A stretch of 64,000 bases of DNA from Massilistercora timonensis (GCF_900312975.1 NZ_LT990039.1:1860001-1924000), one strand, 5' to 3'; shown: positions 52,098 through 61,676, numbered from the stretch's first letter. Notes: generated by a model from the sequence alone, not told the origin. Numbers and translations are program-made.

Positions 52098-52268
52098 TCC
52101 TTCCTGTTTGACCTAAACCAGGGATTCTCCTGGATAAAACCGTATATTTTTGGAGCTACGTTCCGCATCCGGGAACTACCGGTTTTTTGCGCCCGCACAT
52201 GCCATTTTACCGCAGCCACACGGTGCAGCCGCGGTAAACAAGGAAATATCCTGAATGAGAGAAGCTGT
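52098..52268. other. Gap with an imperfect GC-rich palindrome
   Basis: TTTACCGC (52206-52213) and GCGGTAAA (52231-52238) form a perfect 8-bp stem around a 17-nt loop, without a T-run. It could be an operator or an mRNA structure. Nothing else is supported. Confidence 0.4.
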
Positions 52269-52833
52269 CTAGTAGGTGATATTGTGGACGTAAAAATAAA
52301 TCAGCAGGGCACCCAGCCCAGCGCCGCTTATCAGGCTTGCCCACGTCCAGAATAAAGACAGCAGAAGCCCCAGGAAAATAAACACGCAGAACACCACGAC
52401 AAAAGCGTCTCTCTGGAAGAGCATGATGAATTTGATACAGGCGATCACAACCCCTGCCATCATAACGAGAGCCCCAAGAAGAGCCAGAACAAAAACATAC
52501 ACACCCGCCATCTGGAGAATTGAGATCAAGATATTAAAGCCAAGACCTATCCCCGCGATCAGGCTGCCTACTTTGATGAGGCTGTCACGGGTAGCGCTGA
52601 ACGCGCCAAAGAAAGTAGTACGATGTGGAAACTGCCAAGCTAATAATGGCGGTGAGGGCAGTGAGGAACCCACCGATGGCGCCAATGAGATGGTACGGCC
52701 TGAACCTTGCATACATACGATATATCCTCTTTCTGATCCTGCGTTCCGAAAAGGCCAGCTGAAGCTTTTTGGACATTCTGTGTCCTGGCCGGCCTTCCAT
52801 CATGTGAACTTTTCGTTTTTTATCTTTTATCAT
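52269..52833 (-). pseudogene. Frameshifted small membrane protein
   Basis: Two overlapping minus-strand frames fit one protein. The first (52833-52585) runs KLQLAFSERRIRKRIYRMYA, then AIGGFLTALTAIISLAVSTSYYF; the second carries on as GAFSATRDSLIKVGSLIAGIG with four membrane segments to HNITY at 52269. The switch lies near TTTCTTTGG (about 52612). The combined product would be some 180 residues with five membrane segments. It is either a decayed gene or a sequencing slip. Confidence 0.55.
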
Positions 52834-52855
52834 AGCAGGAAGCTGGTGTTTTTAA

Positions 52856-53114
52856 CAGGCTGCTTTAGCGCCAAACTAAAAAAACACTGTGGCGCACCTG
52901 CGCCATTTTGAGAAACGAAGCTTTGAGCGGAAAATTGAGGCCATCCACCCTGTACAGAGTGTAATACCTCTTAAGTTTACAGGACGTAGCAGGCCGCCTG
53001 TCATGATCGGCAATCCCTTTTGCACAATCAAGGTGTTTTGGAATTTTCACACAAAAAATAGATTGGCGCAGGTGCGCCACATAATTTTTGGGAAATTGGC
53101 GCTAAAGCGACCTG
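52856..53114. mobile_element. MITE-like element with long inverted ends
   Basis: GCTTTAGCGCCAA (52862-52874) and GTGGCGCACCTGCGCCA (52889-52905) recur as perfect reverse complements at 53096-53108 and 53064-53080. The outer arm extends to CAGG on both sides (CAGG-n2-GCTTTAGCG). The 250-bp interior has no gene. Length, non-coding interior and terminal inverted repeats fit a non-autonomous transposable element, with no clear target duplication. Confidence 0.6.
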
Positions 53115-53146
53115 CACAAATCCCGAAAAAGGCGCTACAACAGTAA

Positions 53147-53329
53147 GAACAGCAAAAAACCAAGGATGGAAACGCCGTCTACATTGTTCTGTTGGCCGCG
53201 ATACCGGCGGCTGTCCTGCTGGCGCTGCTGCTTGTATTCTTATACAGGAAAAAGCGGAAGGCACAGGATAACCCGCCAGCCGGAGGAAAGGATCCATCCG
53301 AACCGGACGGCGGAAATACCAAAAACTGA
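53147..53329 (+). pseudogene. C-terminal anchor fragment of a surface protein
   Basis: After a stop codon near 53144 a frame reads KDGNAVYIVLLAAIPAAVLL, then a K/R-rich stop-transfer (YRKKRKAQDN) and a P/G-rich tail ending NTKN. This is the membrane anchor of a lost protein, left between the MITE-like element and the first array gene. Confidence 0.5.
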
Positions 53330-53355
53330 TTCTACTTGTAAAGGAGAAAATGAAG

Positions 53356-55434
53356 ATGTTTCGAAAAAAGAGTTTGCTGGCGCTGCTGCTGTCCTTATGC
53401 ATGGTGGTAGGAATACTGCCGGCGACAGCGTTTGCTGCGGGGCTATATGTGCCGGAAAATCCCCGCTGGTCGGGATACGGAAACCAGGTAATGTGGAATA
53501 AACCTGCCAACGCATCAGGCAGCACGTATCTTGAGTATCAGGCGCAGCTGGTACTGAACGGTCAGGTACTCCAGACAAAAAGCGTTGAGATAGACAGGTG
53601 GGTATTTTTCGATTCAAAGAATATCACTCAGTCGAAGGATGCGTATACGCTTAAAGTACGGGCCAGACAGATTTACCTTACCGGCGATCCGGACGGCTCT
53701 TATACCGTATGGAAGAGAGACGACTGGGGCGACTGGGCAATCGGCGGCAATACCGGCGGCGGAGAGGGGCCTACTCCCCCCCATGAACACAGCTTCGGCG
53801 GCTGGAAAAATAATGGAACCCAGCATTGGAAAGAGTGCAGCTGCGGAGAGAAATCTGAAGAGAGCCCCCATAACTTCGGCGACTGGACGGAAACCAAGCC
53901 TGCCACCACAACGGAGGAGGGTTTAAAAGAACGCACCTGCTCCGTCTGCGAATATACGCAGGAAGAGACGATTCCGGTCCATACGCACGATGTTCACGAT
54001 AAAGCATGGAAATATGATGATACTAATCACTGGAAGGAGTGTTCCTGTGGTGAAAAGCTGAATGTGGCAAACCATGCCTACGGCGAATGGAGAGTGACGA
54101 AGCCGGCCACCACAACGGAGGAGGGTTCCCGGGAGCGCACCTGCTCCGTCTGCGAATATACGCAGAAAGAGACGATTCCGGTCCATGTACACAGCATCCA
54201 TGATGAAACATGGAAATATGATGATACTAATCACTGGAAGGAGTGTTCCTGTGGTGAAAAGCTGAATGTGGCAAACCATGCCTACGGCGAATGGAGAGTG
54301 ACGAAGCCGGCCACCGAGACCGAAGAAGGCTCCAAAGCACGTGACTGCACGGTCTGCGACCATGTTCAGACCGAAACCATTCCGATGCTTGAACATGAGC
54401 ATGGCATCCATGACGAAACATGGAAATATGACAAAACCCAGCACTGGCAGGAATGCTCCTGTGGTGAAAAGCTGAATGTGGCAAACCATGCCTACGGCGA
54501 ATGGAGCGTGACGAAGCCGGCCACCGAGACCGAAGAAGGCTCCAAAGCACGTGACTGCACGGTCTGCGACCATGTTCAGACCGAAACCATTCCGATGCTT
54601 GAACATGAGCATGGCATCCATGATGAAACGTGGAAATATGACAAAACCCAGCACTGGCAGGAATGCTCCTGCGGTGAAAAGCTGAATGTGGCAAACCATA
54701 CCTACGGCGATTGGAAAGTAACCAAAGAGGCCACCGAGACTGAAGCGGGTTCCAGAGAGCGCGGCTGCACGGTCTGTGAATATGTGCAGGTTGAAATCAT
54801 CCCGGAGATCGGGCATGAGCACGGCATCCATGATGAAACGTGGAAATATGACAAAACCCAGCACTGGCAGGAATGCTCCTGCGGTGAAAAGCTGAATGTG
54901 GCAAACCATATCTACGGCGATTGGAAAGTAACCAAAGAGGCCACTGAAACCGAAGTGGGTTCCAGAGAGCGCGGCTGTACGGTCTGTGAATATGTGCAGG
55001 TTGAAATCATCCCGGAGATCGGGCATGAGCACGGCATCCATGATGAAACGTGGAAATATGACGAAACCGACCACTGGCAGGAATGCTCCTGCGGTGAAAA
55101 GCTGAATGTGGCAAACCATACCTACGGCGATTGGAAAGTAACCAAAGAGGCCACCGAGACTGAAGCGGGTTCCAGAGAGCGCGGCTGTGCAGTCTGTGAA
55201 TATGTGCAGACTGAAGCCATCCCTGCAGCGGGAACCGGAGAGCCAACCGATTCGACTGATCCGACCGATTCATCCGATTCGCAGGGTCAGCAGGATCCTT
55301 CCGGCGACACCGGCAGCCCCCAGACTGGGGACGGCAGCGATATGGCGCTGTGGATCGGCCTGATGATGGCCTCCTGCGGCGGGGTGCTGGGGATGCTGTT
55401 CTACAGGCGGAAAAAGGCGGCGGCCGGGAAATAA
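53356..55434 (+). CDS. Surface protein 1: seven Cys-rich repeats, PQTGD anchor
   Basis: A signal peptide (MFRKKSLLALLLSLCMVVGI) leads to an Fn3-like domain (about residues 25-125). Seven tandem repeats of about 67-70 residues follow, each with HW(K/Q)ECSCGEK, YG(E/D)W, and (C)xVC(E/D) pairs: a C-x-C plus C-x2-C set that could bind metal or form disulfides. A T/D/S-P linker and SPQTGD, a membrane helix and RRKK finish the protein. I start at ATG 53356 (AGGAG 9 bp upstream). Repeats 3-7 are nearly identical, so copy number is likely to vary. It is the first of five array genes. Confidence 0.85.
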   Translation: MFRKKSLLALLLSLCMVVGILPATAFAAGLYVPENPRWSGYGNQVMWNKPANASGSTYLEYQAQLVLNGQVLQTKSVEIDRWVFFDSKNITQSKDAYTLKVRARQIYLTGDPDGSYTVWKRDDWGDWAIGGNTGGGEGPTPPHEHSFGGWKNNGTQHWKECSCGEKSEESPHNFGDWTETKPATTTEEGLKERTCSVCEYTQEETIPVHTHDVHDKAWKYDDTNHWKECSCGEKLNVANHAYGEWRVTKPATTTEEGSRERTCSVCEYTQKETIPVHVHSIHDETWKYDDTNHWKECSCGEKLNVANHAYGEWRVTKPATETEEGSKARDCTVCDHVQTETIPMLEHEHGIHDETWKYDKTQHWQECSCGEKLNVANHAYGEWSVTKPATETEEGSKARDCTVCDHVQTETIPMLEHEHGIHDETWKYDKTQHWQECSCGEKLNVANHTYGDWKVTKEATETEAGSRERGCTVCEYVQVEIIPEIGHEHGIHDETWKYDKTQHWQECSCGEKLNVANHIYGDWKVTKEATETEVGSRERGCTVCEYVQVEIIPEIGHEHGIHDETWKYDETDHWQECSCGEKLNVANHTYGDWKVTKEATETEAGSRERGCAVCEYVQTEAIPAAGTGEPTDSTDPTDSSDSQGQQDPSGDTGSPQTGDGSDMALWIGLMMASCGGVLGMLFYRRKKAAAGK

Positions 55435-55602
55435 GGCTGAGAGATAAAACAAAACCGGCAAAAGCGCCTGCGGGCGGGCTTCGTGCAAAAACCACAGCCC
55501 GCCCCGGCGCAGCCGGTATCTTTTTCAAGAAGGGATATCCCTTCTATCCTTTGATATCTACCAAAGGATAAGCAATCTTATTTGACAAGGAGGAAAAATA
55601 CA
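55435..55602 (+). repeat. Intergenic module, copy 1 (terminator plus two palindromes)
   Basis: A nested hairpin (55455-55516: arms CCGGC/GCCGG, GCGCC/GGCGC and GGCGGGCT/AGCCCGCC) followed by CTTTTT is a strong terminator. Then comes the perfect palindrome AGAAGGGATATCCCTTCT (55528-55545), the inverted repeat ATCCTTTG...CAAAGGAT (55546-55569) and the AAGGAGG ribosome site of the next gene. The same module follows array genes 2, 3 and 4. Confidence 0.9.
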
Positions 55603-57660
55603 ATGCAAGCAAAAAGGAAACTGACGGCGTTGCTGCTTTCCCTGTGTATGGTGTTGGGAGTGCTGCCCATGACCGCTTTTGCGGCGGGTGCGCCGGCTGC
55701 TCCGGGAGATTTAAAGCGGGAGTGGACAATCAGCGGTTTGAAAGTCAGCTGGAGCCAGCCGGAACCCATCGGAGAGCTGGAGATCTTTGAGTATGAAGTG
55801 TCCCTTTTCGTCGATGAGAATCTAAAGGAGAAAGAAACGGTTCGCCAGGCTACTGACTATACCTTTAAAACGTTTGGGGATTTAACAGGACTCACAAACT
55901 TTCGCGTGGAGGTGAAAGCGCGGGAGGCTATTTCCGGCACCGGCGATCGGGGCAATCCGGCGAGCTTTGATGTGACGGAATGGACTGAGTGGAGCAGCGC
56001 GAGCAAAGAGACATTCGTTGAAGACGGCTCAATTAAAGTCAACACGGAGATCATTAAGCATTATACGGGAGTTGTAGATGTGGCTTTGCCCGGCAGCGAC
56101 CAGAAGCTATATAAGGAGGGCATAGAAGCTGCAGATGATGCTGATATAGAAGCCATAATGGATCTGCTCTATGCCTATTTCGAGGAGAATAAGGCAACGG
56201 TTCCTGAGCTGGCGGATGTCGCAAAAGCAGACCTGACGACGGAAATGGTTTTGGACAGGATCGAATCGTCGAGAACAGTAGGGTCTATAAACACTGAGGG
56301 AAGACCTGTGGTAGTGGTACATGAGGTGGTGGATAAATATTACGATCTCAGGCTGGTATACAAAGAGCAACACGAGCATGTCTGGGCGGAAGACTGGACC
56401 AGCGACGGCACACATCACTGGAAAGCCTGCACGGCAGAGGGCTGCGCCGAAAAAGACCAGTACGGAGTGCATCAGCAGATAGAAAACGGGGTTTGTACGG
56501 TGTGCAAGGCTGAAGTAGAAACATCCGGGGTACAGGCGTATGCGGTAAAGGTGAACGGCATCACCGTCACCAGCGCCAACGCCAGCGACATTCTGGGTGA
56601 TGCCGACGGTGACGGCGCCACGGCGTACTATGATCCGGCGGCCAACACCTTGACACTGGATAACGCCCAGCTGACATCCAGCGGCTACGGCGCTGTATGG
56701 GCGCAGGAAAAGAACTTTACCCTTGTGCTGAAAGGTGAGAATCAGATTACCGGAGAAGGGGGCTTCCCTCACTCCGCGGTTTATTCCCACGGGGCTATGA
56801 CGGTCAAAGGAAACGGAAGCCTGACCACCAGCGGCACCTATTTCGGCCTGTTTGGCAACAATACCATTACCATTGAAGACGGGGCGTCTGTAGATCTTAC
56901 CGTTGACTTTTCCAGCGACGAGCAGGATCAGCCATATGCCGCAGTCAGAGCAATCGGCGGACTGACGGTGGACGGCGCGACGCTGAATGCGAAGAACAAT
57001 GCAACTCAGGATGCCGGTTTCGGCACTCCGGGCATTAATACTGACCTTACGGCGATTAACGGAGCGAAGGTGAATATTTCTTCCGTAAACGATCACGGCA
57101 TCTGCGGTGATGTCATCGTCAGCGGAGCCGGAACCGTAGTAAATGCCTCTTCTGCAAGCGGCGAGCACTATGGTATCTTTGCTGGCCAGGAAGACTTTGG
57201 TGAATTGGGCGGCGATCAGAAGGGGATCTTCACCATCTCCGACGGAGCGGTTGTCACTGCCAGCGGCGGAAAGGGCGCCATGCGCTGGAAACCTGACTTA
57301 TCTGGCTACACCGATCCTGTTGTAGCGGCCGGTGATTCTGCTGCGGCTGAGAAAATTATTGGCGATCCTGCCGGCACAGAGTATCAGAACGAAAAATATG
57401 TGCAGGTTCGTTCCTCTTTGGAGCCGGTTGAACCCACTGAGCCAACGGATCCTACTGACCCGACCACTCCTACCGACCCGACTGAGCCAACCGATCCAGC
57501 CAAGCCCGAACAGCAGGGCAAGCCTTCTGGGCAAACAGAAAGCCCACAGACCGGGGACAGCAGCGATATGGCGCTGTGGCTCGGCCTGATGCTGGCCTCC
57601 TGCGGCGGCGTGCTGGGAATGCTGCTCTACAGGCGGAAAAAGGCGGCGGCCGGGAAATAA
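55603..57660 (+). CDS. Surface protein 2: Fn3-like and beta-helix-like domains, PQTGD anchor
   Basis: Signal peptide MQAKRKLTALLLSLCMVLGV, an Fn3-like domain (about residues 30-110), a middle helical region, a Cys pair block (HWKACTAEGCAEKDQ, then GVCTVC), and a long region of short beta repeats (NGITVTSANASDILGD, KGNGSLTTSGTYFGLFG, NISSVNDHGICGDVIVSGAG) like right-handed beta-helices of carbohydrate-binding surface proteins. A DPT/EPT linker precedes SPQTGD and a membrane anchor. The C-terminal 430 residues are nearly identical to surface protein 4. Confidence 0.85.
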   Translation: MQAKRKLTALLLSLCMVLGVLPMTAFAAGAPAAPGDLKREWTISGLKVSWSQPEPIGELEIFEYEVSLFVDENLKEKETVRQATDYTFKTFGDLTGLTNFRVEVKAREAISGTGDRGNPASFDVTEWTEWSSASKETFVEDGSIKVNTEIIKHYTGVVDVALPGSDQKLYKEGIEAADDADIEAIMDLLYAYFEENKATVPELADVAKADLTTEMVLDRIESSRTVGSINTEGRPVVVVHEVVDKYYDLRLVYKEQHEHVWAEDWTSDGTHHWKACTAEGCAEKDQYGVHQQIENGVCTVCKAEVETSGVQAYAVKVNGITVTSANASDILGDADGDGATAYYDPAANTLTLDNAQLTSSGYGAVWAQEKNFTLVLKGENQITGEGGFPHSAVYSHGAMTVKGNGSLTTSGTYFGLFGNNTITIEDGASVDLTVDFSSDEQDQPYAAVRAIGGLTVDGATLNAKNNATQDAGFGTPGINTDLTAINGAKVNISSVNDHGICGDVIVSGAGTVVNASSASGEHYGIFAGQEDFGELGGDQKGIFTISDGAVVTASGGKGAMRWKPDLSGYTDPVVAAGDSAAAEKIIGDPAGTEYQNEKYVQVRSSLEPVEPTEPTDPTDPTTPTDPTEPTDPAKPEQQGKPSGQTESPQTGDSSDMALWLGLMLASCGGVLGMLLYRRKKAAAGK

Positions 57661-57750
57661 GGCTGAGAGATAAAACAAAACCGGCAAAAGCGCCTGCGGG
57701 CGGGCTTCGTGCAAAAACCACAGCCCGCCCCGGCGCAGCCGGTATCTTTT
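56372..57750 (+). repeat. Large direct repeat, copy A (with 60080-61458)
   Basis: About 1.38 kb, covering the C-terminal part of surface gene 2 and the start of its 3' module, recurs 3708 bp downstream with only scattered base changes and two 3-bp indels that cancel. Recombination between the copies would delete surface gene 3. Confidence 0.85.
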
Positions 57751-57828
57751 TCAAGAAGGGATATCCCTTCTATCTTTTGGTGGATACCAAAGGATAAGCA
57801 ATCTTGTTTGACAAGGAGGAGAAACCAA
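57661..57828 (+). repeat. Intergenic module, copy 2
   Basis: Same terminator hairpin and AGAAGGGATATCCCTTCT (57754-57771). The second inverted repeat is ATCTTTTGGT...ACCAAAGGAT (57772-57795), with a C to T change that gives a T/G wobble, i.e. still pairable in RNA. Confidence 0.9.
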
Positions 57829-59448
57829 ATGCAAGCAAAAAGGAAACTGGCGGCGCTGCTGCTGTCCCTGTGCATGGTGTTGGGAATGCTGCCCATGACC
57901 GTGTTTGCGGCGGGAGGAACCACAGCCGATGATTTAACATATGAAATCAACGGCGAAAGCGTGACGATAACCGGGTACACAGGAAGCGAAGAGAACGTTA
58001 CAATCCCGTCCGAAATAGAGGGCAAGCCGGTCACAGCCATCGGATATAGGGCGTTCGATGAAAATAATACCTTGACGAACGTAACAATTCCGGCAAGCGT
58101 TGTCTCGATAGGGTCGTCTGCGTTCATCGATTGCAAAAACCTGAGCAGCGTAACTTTTGAGAAGGGAAGCAGTCTCACTACCATTGATATGTGGGCGTTC
58201 AGCGGAAGCGGCTTAACGAGCATAGAAATCCCGGCGTCCGTTCCTTCAATCGAAGGTTATGCGTTCTATAGGTGCGCAAACTTAGAGAGCGTAACCTTTG
58301 AGGAGGGAAGCAAGCTTACCACCATCGGGAATTCCTCATTCTCGAACTGCACCGCCCTGACGGGCATAGACATCCCGTCCGGCGTCACCAAAATTGAGCA
58401 GGGTGCTTTCTTTATGTGTGATAATTTGGCGAGCGTAACGCTTCCCGAGGGCATCACCTCCATTGAAGAGAGTACATTCTCCGTATGTGAAAGTTTAGAG
58501 AGCATAGACATCCCGGATGGCGTGACTTCTATTGGCTGGAGTGCGTTCAATGAATGTACCGCTTTGACGAGAGTAACTCTCCCGGATAGCCTTACTTTCA
58601 TTGACGGGATTGCATTCTATCGTTGCAGCAGCCTGACGAGCATCAAAATCCCGAAAAACGTCGAACACATTGGGAGTTCTGCATTTAGGGATTGCTCCAA
58701 GCTGAAAAATATTATCTTTGCAGGCAGAACGGCTCCCGAGTTAAAGAATGAGAGGGTATTCGAAGAGTGCACCGCCCTCACCGCTATTTATGTGCCTTAC
58801 GGGGCTTCCGGCTATACGGCGGCAAATCTCTGGCCGGAAGAGAAGATCGTACAGGTTGGCGTTCAGCTCCCGGAAAAGACCCGGTTCTGCCCGGGGGAAA
58901 GCTTTGAGCTCAAGTTCATCACGCCGGAAGGCGGACGTGCGCCATGGGTAGTGTTCCACTCCCCGGGCGTGATTAAGGAGGTGGATTGGAACGAAGAAAC
59001 GAAGAGCATGGTCATAACCGTAGATCCGTCAAGCGGCGAAGGAACGATACCGGTAAGGGCTATGATCGATATGCCGGGCGTATGGGAGTATGTTTACGAT
59101 GAGACGATGGAGTTCGCCGTCGGTCACAGCTACAAAGACGGCAAATGCACCGTCTGCGGCACGGCTGACCCTGATTACAAACCTGTAACGGATCCCACAG
59201 ATCCGGATGAGCCGACTGATCCGACCACTCCGACCGACCCAACTGACCCAACTGACCCGACCAACCCAACTGACCCAACCGATCCAGCCAAGCCTGAACA
59301 GCCGGGCAAACCTTCTGAGCAAACAGAAAGCCCCCAGACCGGGGACAGCAGCAACATGATGCTGTGGATCAGCCTGATGCTGGTTTCCTGTGGCGGCGTG
59401 CTGGGGATGCTGCTCTACAGGCGGAAAAAGGCGGCGGCCGGGAAATAA
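57829..59448 (+). CDS. Surface protein 3: BspA-like leucine-rich repeats, PQTGD anchor
   Basis: Signal peptide MQAKRKLAALLLSLCMVLGM is followed by about ten BspA-type LRR_5 units (for example VTSIGWSAFNECTALTRVTL and TFIDGIAFYRCSSLTSIKIP, residues about 40-310). A beta-rich domain with one Cys pair (GKCTVCG) and a DPT-repeat linker follow, then SPQTGD, a membrane helix and RRKK. BspA repeats mediate binding to host proteins or other bacteria in known cases. The N-terminal repeats resemble the short LRR part of protein 4. Confidence 0.88.
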   Translation: MQAKRKLAALLLSLCMVLGMLPMTVFAAGGTTADDLTYEINGESVTITGYTGSEENVTIPSEIEGKPVTAIGYRAFDENNTLTNVTIPASVVSIGSSAFIDCKNLSSVTFEKGSSLTTIDMWAFSGSGLTSIEIPASVPSIEGYAFYRCANLESVTFEEGSKLTTIGNSSFSNCTALTGIDIPSGVTKIEQGAFFMCDNLASVTLPEGITSIEESTFSVCESLESIDIPDGVTSIGWSAFNECTALTRVTLPDSLTFIDGIAFYRCSSLTSIKIPKNVEHIGSSAFRDCSKLKNIIFAGRTAPELKNERVFEECTALTAIYVPYGASGYTAANLWPEEKIVQVGVQLPEKTRFCPGESFELKFITPEGGRAPWVVFHSPGVIKEVDWNEETKSMVITVDPSSGEGTIPVRAMIDMPGVWEYVYDETMEFAVGHSYKDGKCTVCGTADPDYKPVTDPTDPDEPTDPTTPTDPTDPTDPTNPTDPTDPAKPEQPGKPSEQTESPQTGDSSNMMLWISLMLVSCGGVLGMLLYRRKKAAAGK

Positions 59449-59616
59449 GGCTGAGTGATAAAACAAAACCGGCAAAAGCGCCTGCGGGCGGGCTTCGTGC
59501 AAAAACCACAGCCCGCCCCGGCGCAGCCGGTATCTTTTTCAAGAAGGGATATCCCTTCTATCCTTTGATATCTACCAAAGGATAAGCAATCTTATTTGAC
59601 AAGGAGGAGAAACCAA
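59449..59616 (+). repeat. Intergenic module, copy 3
   Basis: Terminator hairpin, AGAAGGGATATCCCTTCT (59542-59559) and ATCCTTTGATATC...CAAAGGAT (59560-59583), nearly identical to copy 1. Confidence 0.9.
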
Positions 59617-61368
59617 ATGCAAGCAAAAAAGAAACTGACGGCGTTGCTGCTTTCCCTGTGCATGGTGTTGGGAATGCTGCCCATGACCGTGTTTGCGGCG
59701 GGAGGCATCACAACCAGTGGTCTGACCTATGAAGACAACGGCGACAGTGTGACCATAACGGGCTCAGCATGGGAGAAAGCAAATCTCACAATCGGGTTCA
59801 AAATAAACGGCAAGCCGGTCACTGCTATCGGTGAGAGGGCGTTCTCTGATAATAATACCTTGACGAGCGTAGCGATTCTAGACAGCGTAACCTCTATCGG
59901 AGAATTTGCCTTCTACAATTGCAAAAGCCTGAGCAGCGTGACCTTTACGGGTAATACGGCCCCCGAGCTGGAGGCAGATAACGTATTCGACGAGTGCGCC
60001 GCCCTCACCGCCATTCATGTGCCTTGCGGAGCTGACGGCTACACGGCGGCAAACGGCTGGCCTGAGGATAAGGTGCAATACGAGCATGTCTGGGCGGAAG
60101 ACTGGACCAGCGACGGCACACATCACTGGAAAGCCTGCACGGCAGAGGGCTGCGCCGAAAAAGACCAGTACGGAGTGCATCAGATAGCAAACGGGGTTTG
60201 TACGGTGTGCAAGGCTGAAGTAGAAACATCCGGGGTACAGACGTATGCGGTAAAGGTGAACGGCATCACCGTCACCAGCGCCAACGCCAGCGACATTCTG
60301 GGTGATGCCGACGGTGACGGCGCCACGGCGTACTATGATCCGGCGGCCAACACCTTGACACTGGATAACGCCCAGCTGACATCCAGCGGCTACGGCGCTG
60401 TATGGGCGCAGGAAGAGAACTTTACCCTTGTGCTGAAAGGTGAGAATCAGATTACCGGAGAAGGGGACTTCCCTCACTCCGCGGTTTATTCCCACGGGGC
60501 TATGACGGTCAAAGGAAACGGAAGCCTGACCACCAGCGGCACCTATTTCGGCCTGTTTGGCAACAATACCATTACCATTGAAGACGGGGCGTCTGTAGAT
60601 CTTACCGTTGACTTTTCCAGCGACGAGCAGGATCAGCCATATGCCGCAGTCAGAGCAATCGGCGGACTGACGGTGGACGGCGCGACGCTGAATGCGAAGA
60701 ACAATGCAACTCAGGATGCCAGTTTCGGCACTCCGGGCATTAATACTGACCTTACGGCGATTAACGGAGCGAAGGTGAATATTTCTTCCGTAAACGATCA
60801 CGGCATCTGCGGTGATGTCATCGTCAGCGGAGCCGGAACCGTAGTAAATGCCTCTTCTGCAAGCGGCGAGCACTATGGTATCTTTGCTGGCAAGGAAGAT
60901 ATCTTTGGTGAATTGGACGGCGATCAGAAGGGGATCTTCACCATCTCCGACGGAGCGGTTGTCACTGCCAGCGGCGGAAAGGGCGCCATGCGCTGGAAAC
61001 CTGACTTATCTGGCTACACCGATCCTGTTGTAGCGGCCGGTGATTCTGCTGCGGCTGAGGAAATTATTGGCGATCCTGCCGGCACAGAGTATCAGAACGA
61101 AAAATATGTGCAGGTTCGTTCCTCTTTGGAGCCGGTTGAACCCACTGAGCCAACGGATCCTACTGACCCGACCACTCCTACCGACCCGACTGAGCCAACC
61201 GATCCAGCCAAGCCCGAACAGCAGGGCAAGCCTTCTGGGCAAACAGAAAGCCCCCAGACTGGGGACAGCAGCGATATGGCGCTGTGGATCGGCCTGATGC
61301 TGGCTTCCTGCGGCGGCGTGCTGGGGATGCTGTTCTACAGGCGGAAAAAGGCGGCGGCCGGGAAATAA
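59617..61368 (+). CDS. Surface protein 4: LRR-beta-helix mosaic, PQTGD anchor
   Basis: Signal peptide MQAKKKLTALLLSLCMVLGM, then only about three BspA-like repeats (AIGERAFSDNNTLTSVAILD, TSIGEFAFYNCKSLSSVTF), then the same Cys block, beta-helix-like region, linker and anchor as surface protein 2. It is therefore a chimera of the protein 3 N-terminus and the protein 2 C-terminus. Both halves stay in frame, so it is probably expressed. Confidence 0.87.
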   Translation: MQAKKKLTALLLSLCMVLGMLPMTVFAAGGITTSGLTYEDNGDSVTITGSAWEKANLTIGFKINGKPVTAIGERAFSDNNTLTSVAILDSVTSIGEFAFYNCKSLSSVTFTGNTAPELEADNVFDECAALTAIHVPCGADGYTAANGWPEDKVQYEHVWAEDWTSDGTHHWKACTAEGCAEKDQYGVHQIANGVCTVCKAEVETSGVQTYAVKVNGITVTSANASDILGDADGDGATAYYDPAANTLTLDNAQLTSSGYGAVWAQEENFTLVLKGENQITGEGDFPHSAVYSHGAMTVKGNGSLTTSGTYFGLFGNNTITIEDGASVDLTVDFSSDEQDQPYAAVRAIGGLTVDGATLNAKNNATQDASFGTPGINTDLTAINGAKVNISSVNDHGICGDVIVSGAGTVVNASSASGEHYGIFAGKEDIFGELDGDQKGIFTISDGAVVTASGGKGAMRWKPDLSGYTDPVVAAGDSAAAEEIIGDPAGTEYQNEKYVQVRSSLEPVEPTEPTDPTDPTTPTDPTEPTDPAKPEQQGKPSGQTESPQTGDSSDMALWIGLMLASCGGVLGMLFYRRKKAAAGK

Positions 61369-61458
61369 GGCTGAGAGATAAAACAAAACCGGCAAAAGCG
61401 CCTGCGGGCGGGCTTCGTGCAAAAACCACAGCCCGCCCCGGCGCAGCCGGTATCTTTT
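60080..61458 (+). repeat. Large direct repeat, copy B (with 56372-57750)
   Basis: Second copy of the 1.38-kb block; see copy A. Gene 4 has an extra ATC triplet near 60899 and lacks one CAG triplet near 60180 relative to gene 2. Confidence 0.85.
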
Positions 61459-61517
61459 TCAAGAAGGGATATCCCTTCTATCCTTTGGTATGCACCAAAG
61501 GATAAGTGACTCTGTTT
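61369..61517 (+). repeat. Intergenic module, copy 4
   Basis: Terminator hairpin, AGAAGGGATATCCCTTCT (61462-61479) and ATCCTTTGGT...ACCAAAGGAT (61480-61503). The copy breaks off inside the ribosome-site region, at TTTGACAAG, where a foreign gene fragment starts. Confidence 0.88.
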
Positions 61518-61676
61518 GACAAGAAGGTATTCACCGGCTGGTACAGGGATAAAGCCTGCACCGCCGGCCCGGTAACAGGGCTTAAAATCCTTGAAGAGCT
61601 GAAAGAGCGCCCTGTCAGGGAAGCGCCCTATGCGCCGATGGATCTCTACGCCAAATGGGAGACGCAGGAAAGCTGA
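61518..61676 (+). pseudogene. C-terminal fragment with Flg_new/InlB-type B repeat
   Basis: A frame starting at the module edge reads KKVFTGWYRDKACTAGPVTG and ends DLYAKWETQES. The F-x-G-W-Y...L-Y-A-K-W pattern is the Listeria-Bacteroides (InlB B) repeat of adhesins. No start codon or ribosome site fits, so it is the tail of a lost array gene. Confidence 0.6.

Noticed and set aside
53923-55119. Minus-strand repetitive frame of 398 codons
   Set aside because: It mirrors the Cys repeats of surface protein 1 and only looks repetitive because the sense gene is.
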